The notes under the pieces were generated by a model, which was not told the DNA's origin, did not search any database, and saw nothing but the letters and a program-made list of their open reading frames with translations. Both the position numbers and the translations under genes were made by a program. DNA of 53,081 bases. It comes from Asaia bogorensis (GTDB lineage: Bacteria > Pseudomonadota > Alphaproteobacteria > Acetobacterales > Acetobacteraceae). This document shows, in pieces, positions 24,919 to 35,968 of the stretch (the stretch's first letter is position 1; each line of letters opens with the position of its first letter). The DNA is taken from positions 1 to 53,081 of the forward strand of contig CALQTN020000027.1 in the NCBI GenBank assembly GCA_943333505.2, written 5' to 3'.

Positions 24919-25241
24919 CAGTGGCGCCAATGGACCTGGCGTCGGATTAGGGTCGCCCGAGGGTGAAGCCCATGTTACGAGAAACCACCCTTTGGGCTCA
25001 TCGTCCGAGGGTGTCAGTGCCTGCTCCGGGATGGTTTCCCTTGACAGGCCCGCGTCTGCTTGTGCAATAGTACATAGTAAGCACGTTCGGACATGAGCTG
25101 TCCCCTGTGGCGCTCAGCTACGGTGGGGGTTTTGTAAGGGCAGGCGGAGGTTTTTCGTCATTAGCCGCGGAAAATTGAGATGGCATTTTAAGTTATTGTT
25201 TTCAAGGTCTTGGATAGATACCTCGAATTGAGGATTGCAGA
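24919..25241. other. Intergenic leader upstream of the second PATR gene
   Basis: No gene is seen here. The stretch holds a small inverted repeat (AGCCCA at about 24966 with TGGGCT at about 24994), the promoter-like motif at 25041-25069, and an AT-richer leader of about 100 bp before the ribosome site GAGGATTGCAGA. Confidence 0.5.
25041..25069 (+). promoter_or_regulatory. Candidate promoter of the second PATR gene
   Basis: TTGACA at 25041-25046, 14 bases, then TGTGCAATA at 25061-25069. The -35 is a consensus match and a 17-bp spacer leads to GCAATA with an upstream TGT, an extended -10-like arrangement. The same TTGACA-N14-TGTGCAA occurs in the repeats before the first PATR gene. It would give a leader of about 165 bases. 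Confidence 0.5.
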
Positions 25242-28200
25242 ATGTCACGAGAATTGCACCGGTTGATTGAGGTCTTTCCCGCCCTATGGCGGTTGCGATC
25301 CATTGAACCCCGACCCGTCACTGCACGAGACTCCGTTGCACTGGGCAGCGGTATGACGCGGTCTTTGTGTCGCGCGATCGCGGGTCTTGGCCTCGCCATC
25401 GTGTTCCTTATCGGGGCGACACCCGACGCGATCGCGCAATGCACTCTGCAAAATGCCGGTAACGGAACCTGGAGCAGCGGGGGTAATTGGAGCTGTATTT
25501 CCGGCACGACCCCGACTTCGACCATCGAAGCAATCTTCCAGACGACTTTCGCGAAAACAATTACCCTTAACGCTGCGGGCGCAGCCCTCGATTTGTCGGG
25601 CGGCACGACTGGAGTTAACGCAACCACGATCGCGCTGGGCTCAAATGTCCTGACCCTTGGCGCGGGCACCGGCAGCTATGGGGGCTTGATCTCCGGCACT
25701 GGCGGTCTGACCCTCAATTCAGGCAGTAACCAGACGTTCACCGGGACCCTGTCCCACACCGGCACGACCACAATTAACAGCGGCGGCCAGCTGCTGCTGG
25801 GCACTGCTGGCAGTATTACTGGCGGCACGGGCGGGATCACCAATAACGGCACGCTGTCGTTCACCGGAACCAACGGCTCCACCCTAGCCCGTGTGATCAG
25901 CGGCACCGGCGCGCTGACCCAAAGCAGTTCAGGTAACGTGGTGTTGACCGGCGCGAGTACTTATTCGGGCGTAACAACCATCGGCGCGAACGCGACCCTC
26001 ACCCTCGGTTCTGGGTCAACGACCGGGTCGATTGCCAACACCTTAAACATAGTCAACGATGGGACGTTCGCGGTCAACAGAAGCAACAACCTTACGATCA
26101 ACAAAGTTATCAGCGGTACCGGTGCGTTCAACACGCTTGGCACTGGCACCACGACGTTTACGGTTGCGGACACCTATTCCGGCTTGACGACGATTTCGGC
26201 TGGCAAACTTTCCTTGGGTACGAGTGGCGCGATCGCCAACTCTGCCGTCGTCGAAACGGGGAGCGGGGTTTTCGATATCACCTCCACCACCAGCGGTGCC
26301 TCGATCGTCAGCCTGACGGGATCGTCATCCGCGGCGGCCGGCGTGATATTGGGTGCGAGCAAGACCCTTACCCTGTCGGCCGCCAGTGGGACTTACTCGG
26401 GTATCATCTCCGGCACCGGCACCAGCGGCTTGACCCTGACCGCCGGCACGGAAATCCTGTCGGGTGCCAACACCTATACTGGCGTGACCACGATCAACGG
26501 CGGAACCCTGACCCTCGGTGCCGGCGGTACCACGGGCAGCATCGCGAGTTCTTCCAGCATTACCAATAACGGCACCTTGGCGTTCAACCGCTCGAACGCG
26601 CTGTCGATCGGACAGATCATCAGCGGCTCGGGCGGTATTTCGCAAAATGGCGGTGGCACCACGACGCTGTCGGCAGTGAATAGCTACACCGGCTCGACCG
26701 CGATTACCGGCGGTACCTTGGCGCTGAACACCACCGGCACCGTCGCGGCGTCGTCCGGCGTGGTGTCCTCCGGCGCCGGCGTGTTCGATATTTCCGGCAC
26801 CACCAGCGGTGCGTCGATCAAAAGCCTGTCCGGCTCATCCTCGGCGGCCACCGGCGTGGTTACCGCCAGCGGCGACACACTGACGCTGACGGCCGCGGCA
26901 GGAACCTATTCCGGCGTCATCGGCGGTGCTGGCAACCTGACCCTGACGACAGGCACCCAAACCCTATCCGGTGTGAACACCTATACCGGCGCCACGACGA
27001 TTAATGGCGGCACCCTGGCTCTATCCGGTTCCGGCAGCATCGCGACGTCGTCGGGTGTGGCGTCATCCGGCTCGGCCGTGTTCGATATCTCCGCCACCAC
27101 CAGCGGCGCATCGATCGCCAACCTGACCGGATCATCTTCGGCGGTCACCGGCACCAATCTTGGCGCCAAGACCCTGACCGTGACCGGCGCGCTTGGCGCC
27201 TATTCCGGCGTGATCGGCGGCACCGGCGGCGGGTTCACGATCGACACCACTGCGACCGGCACCCAAACCCTTTCCGGCACCAACACCTACACCGGCGCCA
27301 CCACGATCAACGGCGGCACGCTGTCGATCGGCGCGGTGACCAATCTCGGGAATAGTGGTTCCGGCGGCCTCGTGCTCGGCGGCGGCACCTTGCAGACTGG
27401 CGGCTCGGCAATTTCTTACTCAGGCCCGGTTTCGCTCACCGCGGCGACCACCAGCACGCTCAACGCCGGTGCTGGTGGCCTGACCATCGGCAGCGCGATC
27501 TCGGGCACCGGTGCGTTGATCACGGCCGGCAGCACCACAACTTTGACGGCGGCCAACACCTACACCGGTGGCACGACGGTATCGTCCGGCACCCTGCTGC
27601 TCACCGGCAGTGGCGCGCTCGCCAGCACCGGCGCGCTGACAGTCAATGGCGGTACTTACGACCAGAACAACCTGACCCGCACCGTCGGCGATCTCAGCGG
27701 CAGTGGCGGCACCATCTCGCTCGGCAGCGGCACTTTGACCGCCGGCGCCACGGCGTCGACGTCAACCGCGAGCCTGGTTACCGGCACCGGTGCCCTTGTC
27801 AAACAAGGCAGCGGCACCTTGTCGCTGACCAATGGCTCGAACACCTATTCAGGTGGTACCACCGTTAATGCCGGCACGGTTGCGGCGGGGGCTGCGGGCG
27901 CGCTCGGCACTGGCACCGTCACCGTCGGGGCCAGTGGCACCCTTTCCGGCTCGGGCATTACCCTGTCCAACACCATCGCCAACGCCGGCACCGTCAACGG
28001 GGCTGGCGCGGGGCTGACACTGTCCGGCGCGGTCACCGGGTCGGGGTCTTACAGCGGCGTGGTATCGTTCGGTGGCAGCCTGAACCCGAGCGCGCTGCCG
28101 ACGCTGATTAGCGGCGCGACGATGAATTTCCTGGCGACCAACACGCTCTCGTTGCTCATCGGTGGCACCTCGGCCGGCAACCTGGCCTCCAATTACAGCC

Positions 28201-28520
28201 AGATTACCGCGACCAGCCTGCAGCTTGGCGGTATACTGAACGTCGCATGGAATGGTGGCTTCACCGCCGCGCTTGGCGATACCTTCACCCTGCTGCGGTC
28301 CACCGGTGGCCTGACCGGCAGCTTCAGCAGCTTCAATCTCCCAACCCTGGGCACTGGTCTGGGATGGCGCACGCAAATTGTGACCGCCGGCATCTACCAG
28401 AACTTCAACCTGCTCGTTGTTCGCATTCCTGAACCCGCAATGCTCACCCTGTTCGGTGCTGGCGGGCTGCTGCTCGCTGGCCTCAGAAACCGCCGGGCCG
28501 GCGCGCGCCGTCTCTCCTGA
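25242..28520 (+). CDS. Large PATR-repeat surface protein with canonical PEP-CTERM sorting signal
   Basis: The 1092-residue paralogue of the protein at 20532. It has the same extended leader and signal core (CRAIAGLGLAIVFLIGATPD, likely cut after AIA at residue 65), the same first mature residues (QCT), the same PATR units (GANTYTGVTTINGGTL) and fewer large blocks. From about residue 380 onward it is nearly colinear and highly similar to the other protein. The C-terminus has an intact sorting signal: IPEPAMLTLFGAGGLLLAG with P1063, E1064 and P1065, followed by RNRRAGARRLS. PEP-CTERM proteins are exported, then handled by an exosortase, often in strains that make exopolysaccharide. GAGG precedes the ATG. 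A TPR-protein gene follows 27 bp downstream, perhaps in the same transcript. Confidence 0.92.
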   Translation: MSRELHRLIEVFPALWRLRSIEPRPVTARDSVALGSGMTRSLCRAIAGLGLAIVFLIGATPDAIAQCTLQNAGNGTWSSGGNWSCISGTTPTSTIEAIFQTTFAKTITLNAAGAALDLSGGTTGVNATTIALGSNVLTLGAGTGSYGGLISGTGGLTLNSGSNQTFTGTLSHTGTTTINSGGQLLLGTAGSITGGTGGITNNGTLSFTGTNGSTLARVISGTGALTQSSSGNVVLTGASTYSGVTTIGANATLTLGSGSTTGSIANTLNIVNDGTFAVNRSNNLTINKVISGTGAFNTLGTGTTTFTVADTYSGLTTISAGKLSLGTSGAIANSAVVETGSGVFDITSTTSGASIVSLTGSSSAAAGVILGASKTLTLSAASGTYSGIISGTGTSGLTLTAGTEILSGANTYTGVTTINGGTLTLGAGGTTGSIASSSSITNNGTLAFNRSNALSIGQIISGSGGISQNGGGTTTLSAVNSYTGSTAITGGTLALNTTGTVAASSGVVSSGAGVFDISGTTSGASIKSLSGSSSAATGVVTASGDTLTLTAAAGTYSGVIGGAGNLTLTTGTQTLSGVNTYTGATTINGGTLALSGSGSIATSSGVASSGSAVFDISATTSGASIANLTGSSSAVTGTNLGAKTLTVTGALGAYSGVIGGTGGGFTIDTTATGTQTLSGTNTYTGATTINGGTLSIGAVTNLGNSGSGGLVLGGGTLQTGGSAISYSGPVSLTAATTSTLNAGAGGLTIGSAISGTGALITAGSTTTLTAANTYTGGTTVSSGTLLLTGSGALASTGALTVNGGTYDQNNLTRTVGDLSGSGGTISLGSGTLTAGATASTSTASLVTGTGALVKQGSGTLSLTNGSNTYSGGTTVNAGTVAAGAAGALGTGTVTVGASGTLSGSGITLSNTIANAGTVNGAGAGLTLSGAVTGSGSYSGVVSFGGSLNPSALPTLISGATMNFLATNTLSLLIGGTSAGNLASNYSQITATSLQLGGILNVAWNGGFTAALGDTFTLLRSTGGLTGSFSSFNLPTLGTGLGWRTQIVTAGIYQNFNLLVVRIPEPAMLTLFGAGGLLLAGLRNRRAGARRLS

Positions 28521-28547
28521 CCGCGCACTTCCTTTGAGGTCGGGGTA

Positions 28548-31406
28548 ATGTGGTGGCCCTTCCGGCGGCGGGTTGATCCATCAATCGCGGCCCTCGCCGA
28601 GAAGCAATTCAACGCGACCTTCGGCCCAGCGCCGCCGGCACCCCCGGTGCCGGGATGGCTCATCGCGCTATTCGTCGTGATGCTGATGGCCGCCGCCGGC
28701 GGTGGCTGGTACATATTCCTCCGGCCAGAAAACCCGATGGTGATTGCCCGTCGGCTGATGGAAACCGGCCAGCTCCAGGCCGCCAGGGCCACATTGCGCG
28801 AGATCGTCGCCAATAATCCGTCGAGTGTTGACGCCCATTTCCGCCTCGGCTCCCTGCATTTGCGTCTCGGCGATCCGGTTGCCGCGAATAAGGAACTCCG
28901 CATAGCGCGCGATATGGGTATGGCCCCGGCCCAAGTGTCGCCATTGCTCGCGCAGTCATATCTCGCGCAACAGTTTTACAAGGAATTGCTCGAGGAATTC
29001 CCCACTGGCGGTCTGCCGCCGCCCGAGGCTGCCAACCTGCTCACGATGCGCGCCATGGCCCAGCTCGCCCTTGATGACAAACCCGCCGCCAAACGTTCGG
29101 TCGACCTTGCCGGCGAACTCGCGCCAGAAAGTGTTGATGTCGCCATCGCCGCAGCCCGTGTCGCCTACGCCAGCAACGACCGTGACGAGGCCGACCGCGC
29201 GATCGACCGTGCCCTCGACCTCAACCCGCTCTCGGGCGAAGCACTATCCCTGCGCGGGCTGATCGCGACTGACCGCGGCGACACCGCCAAAGCCATGGAA
29301 GCCTATGACGCTGCCATGGTCGCGGACCCATCGCTGCTTAACACCAGGCTCAACCGCGCCAATCTCGAGGTTAATCTCGGCATGGATGCGCAAGCCAAAC
29401 TCGATGTCGATTTCATCCTGTCCGACCAGCCGGAGAACGCCACGGCGCTCTTCCTTCGCGGCGTACTGCTTGCCCGTGCGAAGGACTATCGTGCCGCGCT
29501 GACGGTCCTGCAGCGGATCGACGCGTTCCTGCCGGAATTCCCGCGTGGCTTGTTCATCCTGGCGTTGGTCAAATCCAATCTCGGCCAGGGCGCCCAGGCG
29601 ATGGACGCGGCGACAAAATATGTCGCGCGTAACCCGGCCGACCTCGATGGCATCAAGCTGCTGACGCAGATGCACCTCGCAGCCGGTCAGATCGATAAAG
29701 CGATCGAGCTGCTTGGCAACGCTGCCGCCCAGGGGCGCGCGGATGCCGATATCTTCTATTCTCTGGGTCAAATTCTGATCCGCGCTGGCCAGAAGCAGAT
29801 TGCCGTCCAGCGCCTCGAACAGGCGCTGGCACTTGCACCGAACAATAAGGACATCAGCGCGTTACTCGCCAAGACGCGCGCGCAGACGGCGGGTGCGAAT
29901 CAGCTGTCCATCGCCCCGGTGCGACCCGACCCTGGCACGATCACCGAAGCGAGTGTTGCCACCAGCCTCACCCTCGGCGATCTGGCCGTCGCCAAATCCC
30001 AACTTGATGCGCTCCGTCAGGCCCAGGGCTTTACCGAACGCGTCGGGATTCTGACCGGAATGATCGCGCTGGCCGAGCTTGATTTTGCCACCGCCAATAC
30101 CGTGTTCAAGGATGTCGCGCGCACCTATCCCGACTCGACGATGGCGCGGGTCAATCTCGCCAAAATCGCTGCTCTGCAAAATCACGTCGATGACGCTGAG
30201 CAGATCCTGACCGAAACCCTGACGGTAGATCCGCGCAACCGTCTTGCCGCGACGACCCTCGCTGGCATCCTGCTCGCCAATGGCCTGGCGAGCCGCGCGA
30301 TCGCGGTGCTCGAAAATGCCCATGATGCCGCGCCATCTGATCTTGAGCTGACCGCGTTCTTGCTCGACGCCTATAGCGCGAACGGGCAGGCGGCGCGCGC
30401 CATCACCATGCTGCGTGCGCTGCCGCAGGAGCAGACGAACAGCCCGCCGATGATGGCGGTGCGTGCCCGTGCGCAGGAAGCTGCCGGCCGCTGGGCCGAA
30501 GCGCGGGAAACCTATACCCGCCTCCTGACGATCAACCCGACCGACAAGCTGGTGCGTCTCCGCCTGGTGGATCTGGTGCTGGCGGCCAAGGATGTTCGTG
30601 CCGCCCAGCAATTACTCCGTGATGGGCTGCGCATAAGCGCGGGGGACGCCGACATGATGGCCGCCATCATTCGCAACGAGGTTAAAACCGCCGGGGTGGA
30701 GGCAGCCCTTTTGGTTGCAGCCGAACTCGAAGCCGATCCGGCCAACCAGCCCGCAGCCCGCAACTTACGCGGGGACGTCTACCTTCTCGCCGGCCGCCTG
30801 TCTGACGCGGCCGAAGCCTATGTCGCCCAGATCGCGGTCGCACCATCATCTGAACTGGTCATGCGGGCCGCTGGCGCGCTTTATTCGGGCCGTCAGGTCG
30901 GTCCGGCACGCGCTGTTCTGCAAAACTGGATTGCCGATCACCCGAACGATAACGCCGTTGCCTTGTCGATCGCTGGGCTGGATCTCGAGGCAGGCAAAAT
31001 CGCCGAGGCCGAAACGCTGCTCACCGGCATCCTGCAACGCCAGCCCAATAATCCGGTCGCGTTGAGTAATATGGCCTGGATTTTCCAGATCCGGGGTGAC
31101 CCGCAGGCCCGTGAGTATGCCCAAAAAGCCTATTTCCTGGCGCCCGGACCGGCCACGGCAGCATCGCTTGGCTGGGTGCTGACCACTTCCGGGGATCCGG
31201 TGCGCGGGCTGGTGCTGCTGACCGAGGCAGTGCGACAAATTCCCAACGATGCTGCCCTGCAATACCATCTCGCCTACGCCTATGCCGCGAGCGGGGAGAA
31301 AGCCAAGGCCGAAACAACCCTCCGCGCCCTCCTTGCCGCGGTCCCAAACTTCTCGGATCGCCCGGCGGCAGTTCGGCTGCTCAGCACTGTGGTGGCGCAG
31401 AAGTAG
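28548..31406 (+). CDS. Giant membrane-anchored TPR protein, PrsT-like
   Basis: The 952-residue protein has a short basic cytoplasmic N-terminus (MWWPFRRRVDPSIAALAE), a single membrane helix at about 37-58 (WLIALFVVMLMAAAGGGWYI), and then some twenty tetratricopeptide repeats to the end, for example ARATLREIVANNPSSVDAHF and AEQILTETLTVDPRNRLAAT. The size and continuous TPR layout resemble PrsT, a TPR lipoprotein of PEP-CTERM/exosortase loci, but no lipobox is present, so it would be anchored by the helix. It lies 27 bp after the second PEP-CTERM gene, which supports a role in secretion or assembly of those proteins or of polysaccharide. This is inferred from context; TPRs only show protein-protein binding. 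Confidence 0.8.
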   Translation: MWWPFRRRVDPSIAALAEKQFNATFGPAPPAPPVPGWLIALFVVMLMAAAGGGWYIFLRPENPMVIARRLMETGQLQAARATLREIVANNPSSVDAHFRLGSLHLRLGDPVAANKELRIARDMGMAPAQVSPLLAQSYLAQQFYKELLEEFPTGGLPPPEAANLLTMRAMAQLALDDKPAAKRSVDLAGELAPESVDVAIAAARVAYASNDRDEADRAIDRALDLNPLSGEALSLRGLIATDRGDTAKAMEAYDAAMVADPSLLNTRLNRANLEVNLGMDAQAKLDVDFILSDQPENATALFLRGVLLARAKDYRAALTVLQRIDAFLPEFPRGLFILALVKSNLGQGAQAMDAATKYVARNPADLDGIKLLTQMHLAAGQIDKAIELLGNAAAQGRADADIFYSLGQILIRAGQKQIAVQRLEQALALAPNNKDISALLAKTRAQTAGANQLSIAPVRPDPGTITEASVATSLTLGDLAVAKSQLDALRQAQGFTERVGILTGMIALAELDFATANTVFKDVARTYPDSTMARVNLAKIAALQNHVDDAEQILTETLTVDPRNRLAATTLAGILLANGLASRAIAVLENAHDAAPSDLELTAFLLDAYSANGQAARAITMLRALPQEQTNSPPMMAVRARAQEAAGRWAEARETYTRLLTINPTDKLVRLRLVDLVLAAKDVRAAQQLLRDGLRISAGDADMMAAIIRNEVKTAGVEAALLVAAELEADPANQPAARNLRGDVYLLAGRLSDAAEAYVAQIAVAPSSELVMRAAGALYSGRQVGPARAVLQNWIADHPNDNAVALSIAGLDLEAGKIAEAETLLTGILQRQPNNPVALSNMAWIFQIRGDPQAREYAQKAYFLAPGPATAASLGWVLTTSGDPVRGLVLLTEAVRQIPNDAALQYHLAYAYAASGEKAKAETTLRALLAAVPNFSDRPAAVRLLSTVVAQK

Positions 31407-31434
31407 GGCATGGTTCGTCGCGCTTGCTGGGCTA

Positions 31435-33423
31435 TCAGCCGCCCGGGTCGGCCTCGAAGTCGCATGCCGTGTAGCGGCGGTCGGGGTGGGGCGCCGATGG
31501 CGCGATGGAAACCCCTTTGATGGTCAGGAGCTGTCCCACTGGGGCCGGGGGGAAGCTATCGGGCAGCAGCCGTATCGGCCCCTTGATGATGACCTCGGCG
31601 ACGCCATCCCCCGGCATAAGCACTGCGTCGGGTATCGGTGCCAATCCCGGTGCGGCGCGAAGCGTCCAGCGCCGCACCGCATCGCCGGTCAGCCGATAAT
31701 GCAAGCGGATCCGCCATTCGCCGGCTGGAAGAGTGAGTTCGCGTCCATCCGAGCCCGGGCGCCCATCCGGCAGGCAAACCCGCCGCCCCACTGCAAGCGC
31801 CTGCGGGACCAATTCGTCCGCCATCGCGATCAGTTGGTCCAACGGGTTCCACGATGCCGGATACACCCATATCTCGGTGCCACCACACGGCACGATCTGT
31901 GCCGGTTTGCCGTGAATGCGCCGCAGCGCCTCGGGGTCGTGGCGCCATAAAACGATGAAGCGAAACGGCGGCGCGACGCCCGCGGGCCCATGGCGCTGCT
32001 GCACCCAGCTGCGCGGGTCATCCATCCACAGGATGGGGCGTCCGGCCCCAAAATCGGTGGATTCAACCTGCCGGCGCCAATTGCTTGCTGCGGCGATGGT
32101 CCGCCCGTGCCAGTAGCTGGCGAACCCGGCCCGCAACGCAACGGCGGGGTCTGCCCGGTCCAGACATACCAGCGCCGGGTGCCGCCAACGCAGGATTGCG
32201 GGTGACGCTGATCCGCCCGCGATCGCCGACAACCCAATCAGCCCGGCCGAAATCAGCGTCGCCCAGGTGGCAACATGCGCCATGCGTCGCGATAGCCACG
32301 GCCCGCATATCCCGATCGCCAAAATCAGCGGCCACCACGCGACCGGCGCCGCATAGCGCCAGTTCATCCCGGTATTGCTGACATAGAGTGGCAGCGTGAC
32401 GACAATGCCGGCCACGCACGCGCCCGCCGCAACCATCACAAAATAGCGCAGTGCCGCCTTATGCGTGATCTCGGTCAACAGCTTGCCAATGCGCCGCTCC
32501 GCCAGAAACGCCAGCACGACCGGCAGGCTGGCCGCGAGCGTGAGCAGCATCACCGTCTGGCCGGGCAAGCCCGCGATTGCGCGATAGGCGTTATCCGCCA
32601 TGGCGTCGAACGCCGGCACGGGCAGTGCACGCCGCGCGGACAGCCAGCCGAGCGCATGTCCCGCGCCCGTGCCCCCCGCCAACGCGGCGATGCTCAGCAT
32701 CGCCGGTGGTCCGGCGATGCGTCGGCGCATGGTGCCCTCGGCCAATGCCATGGCAGCCGGTAGCACGGCATAGACAATGACCAGCGCGTTGGATGCTGTT
32801 GCCAGGGAGGTGAGCAACAGCAGGCCGCCCGCGCGGCCAGGCGAAACGGCGCGCCCACTGGTCCAGGCCAATGCCACCACCGCAAGGCCAGCGATGAATG
32901 CGCCGCTATGCCAGGCTGGCATCATCAGCAGGACATGTAGATTGACCACGAGCCGGTCATCGAACACCTCCGGCGCATGATCGCCGGCCGTTGCGACGAA
33001 ATGCAGCAGCCCGAGCTCCAGCAGGCCTGCCATCGCCATGGCCAGACCGAGCGCGCACGCCCAAAAACGCTGGCCGCGCAAACGGCTCGCGATATAGCCG
33101 CCTAACAGGCTGAGCATCACGAAAGCCGCTGCGGCATAGGCCCAGAATGCCAGCCGCCAGCTGCCGGTCGCCAGATCTGCGCCAACCGCGATCAGCAGGT
33201 CAGGGACGAAACTCGGGATCCGCGCCGGCTGAAAGCGCAGCACGGTCGTGACATCGGCACGCAACTCCTCGGCCAGCAGCGCCGGATAGAGCGTATCGGC
33301 ATTGATGGCGAAGTCGAGAAAGCTCTGCGTGTTGACGAATGTGAACGAGGTTGCCTGCGCGAGCAGAATAATGGCCAGCAGGGCATAGACCCAACTGCCG
33401 CCAGTCGCCCTAATCCTCCTCAC
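31435..33423 (-). CDS. Polytopic membrane protein of unknown function
   Basis: About 662 residues from a GTG at 33423 that overlaps the end of ftsK by 14 bp; the ATG at 33462 (675 residues) is an alternative inside ftsK. The first 450 residues contain roughly ten hydrophobic helices, including [35 protein letters not shown] and [20 protein letters not shown]. The last 200 or so form a soluble domain with strand-rich parts such as [16 protein letters not shown]. The layout recalls GT-C glycosyltransferase-like membrane proteins, but I see no convincing catalytic motif. Overlap with ftsK suggests co-transcription. It converges with the TPR gene 28 bp away. Confidence 0.7.
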   Translation of the reverse strand: MRRIRATGGSWVYALLAIILLAQATSFTFVNTQSFLDFAINADTLYPALLAEELRADVTTVLRFQPARIPSFVPDLLIAVGADLATGSWRLAFWAYAAAAFVMLSLLGGYIASRLRGQRFWACALGLAMAMAGLLELGLLHFVATAGDHAPEVFDDRLVVNLHVLLMMPAWHSGAFIAGLAVVALAWTSGRAVSPGRAGGLLLLTSLATASNALVIVYAVLPAAMALAEGTMRRRIAGPPAMLSIAALAGGTGAGHALGWLSARRALPVPAFDAMADNAYRAIAGLPGQTVMLLTLAASLPVVLAFLAERRIGKLLTEITHKAALRYFVMVAAGACVAGIVVTLPLYVSNTGMNWRYAAPVAWWPLILAIGICGPWLSRRMAHVATWATLISAGLIGLSAIAGGSASPAILRWRHPALVCLDRADPAVALRAGFASYWHGRTIAAASNWRRQVESTDFGAGRPILWMDDPRSWVQQRHGPAGVAPPFRFIVLWRHDPEALRRIHGKPAQIVPCGGTEIWVYPASWNPLDQLIAMADELVPQALAVGRRVCLPDGRPGSDGRELTLPAGEWRIRLHYRLTGDAVRRWTLRAAPGLAPIPDAVLMPGDGVAEVIIKGPIRLLPDSFPPAPVGQLLTIKGVSIAPSAPHPDRRYTACDFEADPGG

Positions 33424-35857
33424 TCCCCCGTCGCCGCAATAGAACCTCGCGCTTGCCGACATGGTTGGCGGCCGACACCATGCCGTCCTTTTCCATGCGC
33501 TCGATCAGCTTGGCGGCGCGGTTATAGCCAATCCCGAGATGGCGCTGCAGGAAGCTGGTGCTGGCCTTGCCCTCGCGTGAAATCACATCCACCGCGCGGT
33601 CGAACAACCCGCCCTCATCGTCGCCATTACCGGCCTGCGGCGGCGGCTGGTCATCGCCGTCCTCGGCTTCGGTGACGTCCTCGACATAGTTCGGCTCGCC
33701 CTGCTCGCGCAGGAAGGCGACGATCTTCTCAACCTCATCATCGCCGACAAACGGCCCGTGCACGCGCTGGATCCGTCCGCCGCCGGCCATGTAGAGCATG
33801 TCGCCCATGCCGAGCAGCTGTTCTGATCCTTGCTCGCCCAGAATGGTGCGGCTGTCGAATTTGCTGATTACCTGGAAGCTGATCCGGGTCGGGAAATTGG
33901 CCTTGATGGTGCCGGTGATGACATCGACTGACGGTCGCTGCGTCGCCATCACGACATGGATGCCGGCTGCCCGTGCCATCTGCGCGAGTCTTTGAACAGC
34001 CACCTCGATCTCCTTGCCGGCGACCATCATTAGGTCGGCCATTTCGTCGATCACGACGACGATGAACGGCAGCGGCTCGAGCGCGAGGGGCAAATCCTCA
34101 AATGTCGGCTTGCCGGTGTCGCTGTCGAAGCCGGTCTGAACCCGGCGCATCACCACTTCGCCCTTGCCGCGCGCTTCGGCGACCCGGTCATTATAGCCGC
34201 CGATATTGCGCACGCTCAGCAGGCTCATCGACCGGTAGCGCCGTTCCATCTCGCGCACGGTCCATTTGAGCGCGACGACGGCCTTTTTCGGATCGGTGAC
34301 GACAGGTGCCATCAGATGCGGAATGCCCTCGTAGACGGATAGTTCCAGCATTTTCGGATCGATCATGATCAGCCGGCATTGCTCGGGCGAATGGCGATAG
34401 AGCAGCGAAAGTATCATCGCGTTGATGCCAACCGATTTGCCTGATCCGGTGGTGCCGGCGACCAGCAGATGCGGCATCCGCGCCAGATCGACGATCACCG
34501 GATCGCCGCCGATGGTCTTGCCGAGCGCGATCGACAATTTGCTTTTGTCGTCAAGCCATTCGGGCGCCGACAGCAGCTCCGACAGGTAAACCGTTTCCCG
34601 CCGGCTGTTCGGCACCTCAATGCCGATCACGTTGCGGCCCGACACGGTGGCGATGCGCACCGCGGTGACCGACAGGCTGCGTGCGACGTCGTCGGCAAGC
34701 CCGATGACCCGTGCGCTGCGAATGCCGGGCGCTGGTTCGAGTTCATAGAGCGTTACCACCGGCCCAGGCCGATGGTTCACAATCCGGCCCTGCACGCCGT
34801 AATCTGCGAGCACCGATTCGAGCAGCCTGTCATTGGCCACCAACGCTTCCTCGGACGGGGCGCCAATGCCCGCCCGTGTCGGCGCAACCGTCAGCAGCGA
34901 CAGCGGTGGGAACTGCCATCCTGGCTCCAACGCCAGCACCGGCTGTTCGGGTTCCGCGCGCGATGGTTTGCGCGCGGCCCGCGCCACCAGCACGGCGACC
35001 GCGCTCGGCTTGGCGGGCGGCGGCGCGACCACGGGGCGGTATGGCGTCACTGGTGGGTGCATGGCAGCCGGCACCGCCTGGAGCTCGGCCGCCTCGGCGA
35101 GGTCGCCGGTGTCGGACTGCCACACACGCGGCGCGGCCGGCATGACCCGCTCGGGTTGTTCGGTGCCATAGTCTGGTTGCTCACGGCGCGCGGTCATGCG
35201 CTGCCAGCTGCCGCCGACTGCACGGCCGACCGGACGCGCGATCGGGCCGCCGAGCGAAAACACCGCGCCGAGGTCGCGGCCGGACAGGCCCAAGGTCAGC
35301 ATCAGCATCAGCGATGCCAGCAGCAGCGTGAGCGCCGCAGTGCCGGCAACGCCGAACGGCCCCATCATCGCCAGCGCACTGGCGCGCAACTCAGTGGCGA
35401 GCACGCCGCCAATCGCGCCGCCCGGCCCTGCCGCGGTCGGCCATGTCGGGTTCGCCCCAACCAGACCGGCCACACCGGCCACGACAGCGGCAATCACCGG
35501 CAAGGCGGCCAACAGCGCAATCGCGCGCATCAGGATCGTGCCGCCATCAATCCGGCCGCGCAGGCCAGCGCCCCATGCCCACGCAAACAGCGCGAGACAA
35601 GGCAGCCCGCCGGCGAGTCCAAAGCCCTGCAACAGCAGATCGGCGATCAACGCCCCCGGTGTGCCAAGCAGATTCTGCGCCCGCCGGACCGTCGCGGTGT
35701 TGAATGATGGGTCGAGAGGGTCAAAGCTGCCCAACGCCACCAGCAGCACCACGCCGCAGCATGCCAGCATCAGCGCCACAAGCGTCGCCAGACGTCGCGC
35801 GATCAGGCTGCGCAACGCCGGTGACGCTAATCGCGAGGATTGAGCCGCGGCGGCCAT
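33410..35857 (-). CDS. ftsK: DNA translocase FtsK
   Basis: FtsK couples chromosome segregation and dimer resolution to septation. The 815-residue protein has four or so N-terminal membrane helices ([20 protein letters not shown] onward), an Ala/Pro-rich linker, and the RecA-like motor with Walker [15 protein letters not shown] (about residue 470) and Walker [15 protein letters not shown]. The C-terminal winged-helix gamma domain includes [17 protein letters not shown], which reads polar KOPS sequences. Length is typical of alphaproteobacterial FtsK. It is followed by the overlapping membrane-protein gene. Confidence 0.96.
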   Translation of the reverse strand: MAAAAQSSRLASPALRSLIARRLATLVALMLACCGVVLLVALGSFDPLDPSFNTATVRRAQNLLGTPGALIADLLLQGFGLAGGLPCLALFAWAWGAGLRGRIDGGTILMRAIALLAALPVIAAVVAGVAGLVGANPTWPTAAGPGGAIGGVLATELRASALAMMGPFGVAGTAALTLLLASLMLMLTLGLSGRDLGAVFSLGGPIARPVGRAVGGSWQRMTARREQPDYGTEQPERVMPAAPRVWQSDTGDLAEAAELQAVPAAMHPPVTPYRPVVAPPPAKPSAVAVLVARAARKPSRAEPEQPVLALEPGWQFPPLSLLTVAPTRAGIGAPSEEALVANDRLLESVLADYGVQGRIVNHRPGPVVTLYELEPAPGIRSARVIGLADDVARSLSVTAVRIATVSGRNVIGIEVPNSRRETVYLSELLSAPEWLDDKSKLSIALGKTIGGDPVIVDLARMPHLLVAGTTGSGKSVGINAMILSLLYRHSPEQCRLIMIDPKMLELSVYEGIPHLMAPVVTDPKKAVVALKWTVREMERRYRSMSLLSVRNIGGYNDRVAEARGKGEVVMRRVQTGFDSDTGKPTFEDLPLALEPLPFIVVVIDEMADLMMVAGKEIEVAVQRLAQMARAAGIHVVMATQRPSVDVITGTIKANFPTRISFQVISKFDSRTILGEQGSEQLLGMGDMLYMAGGGRIQRVHGPFVGDDEVEKIVAFLREQGEPNYVEDVTEAEDGDDQPPPQAGNGDDEGGLFDRAVDVISREGKASTSFLQRHLGIGYNRAAKLIERMEKDGMVSAANHVGKREVLLRRRGSEED

Positions 35858-35968
35858 GTACGATCCCTGTCAGGTGGCAAAATTTAGCGGCGCGCATCGC
35901 CGCGTGCGTGACACCGCAGATGAAACATACCCCACAGACGCTTGATCGGCCAAGCTAAACCTGAGGTG

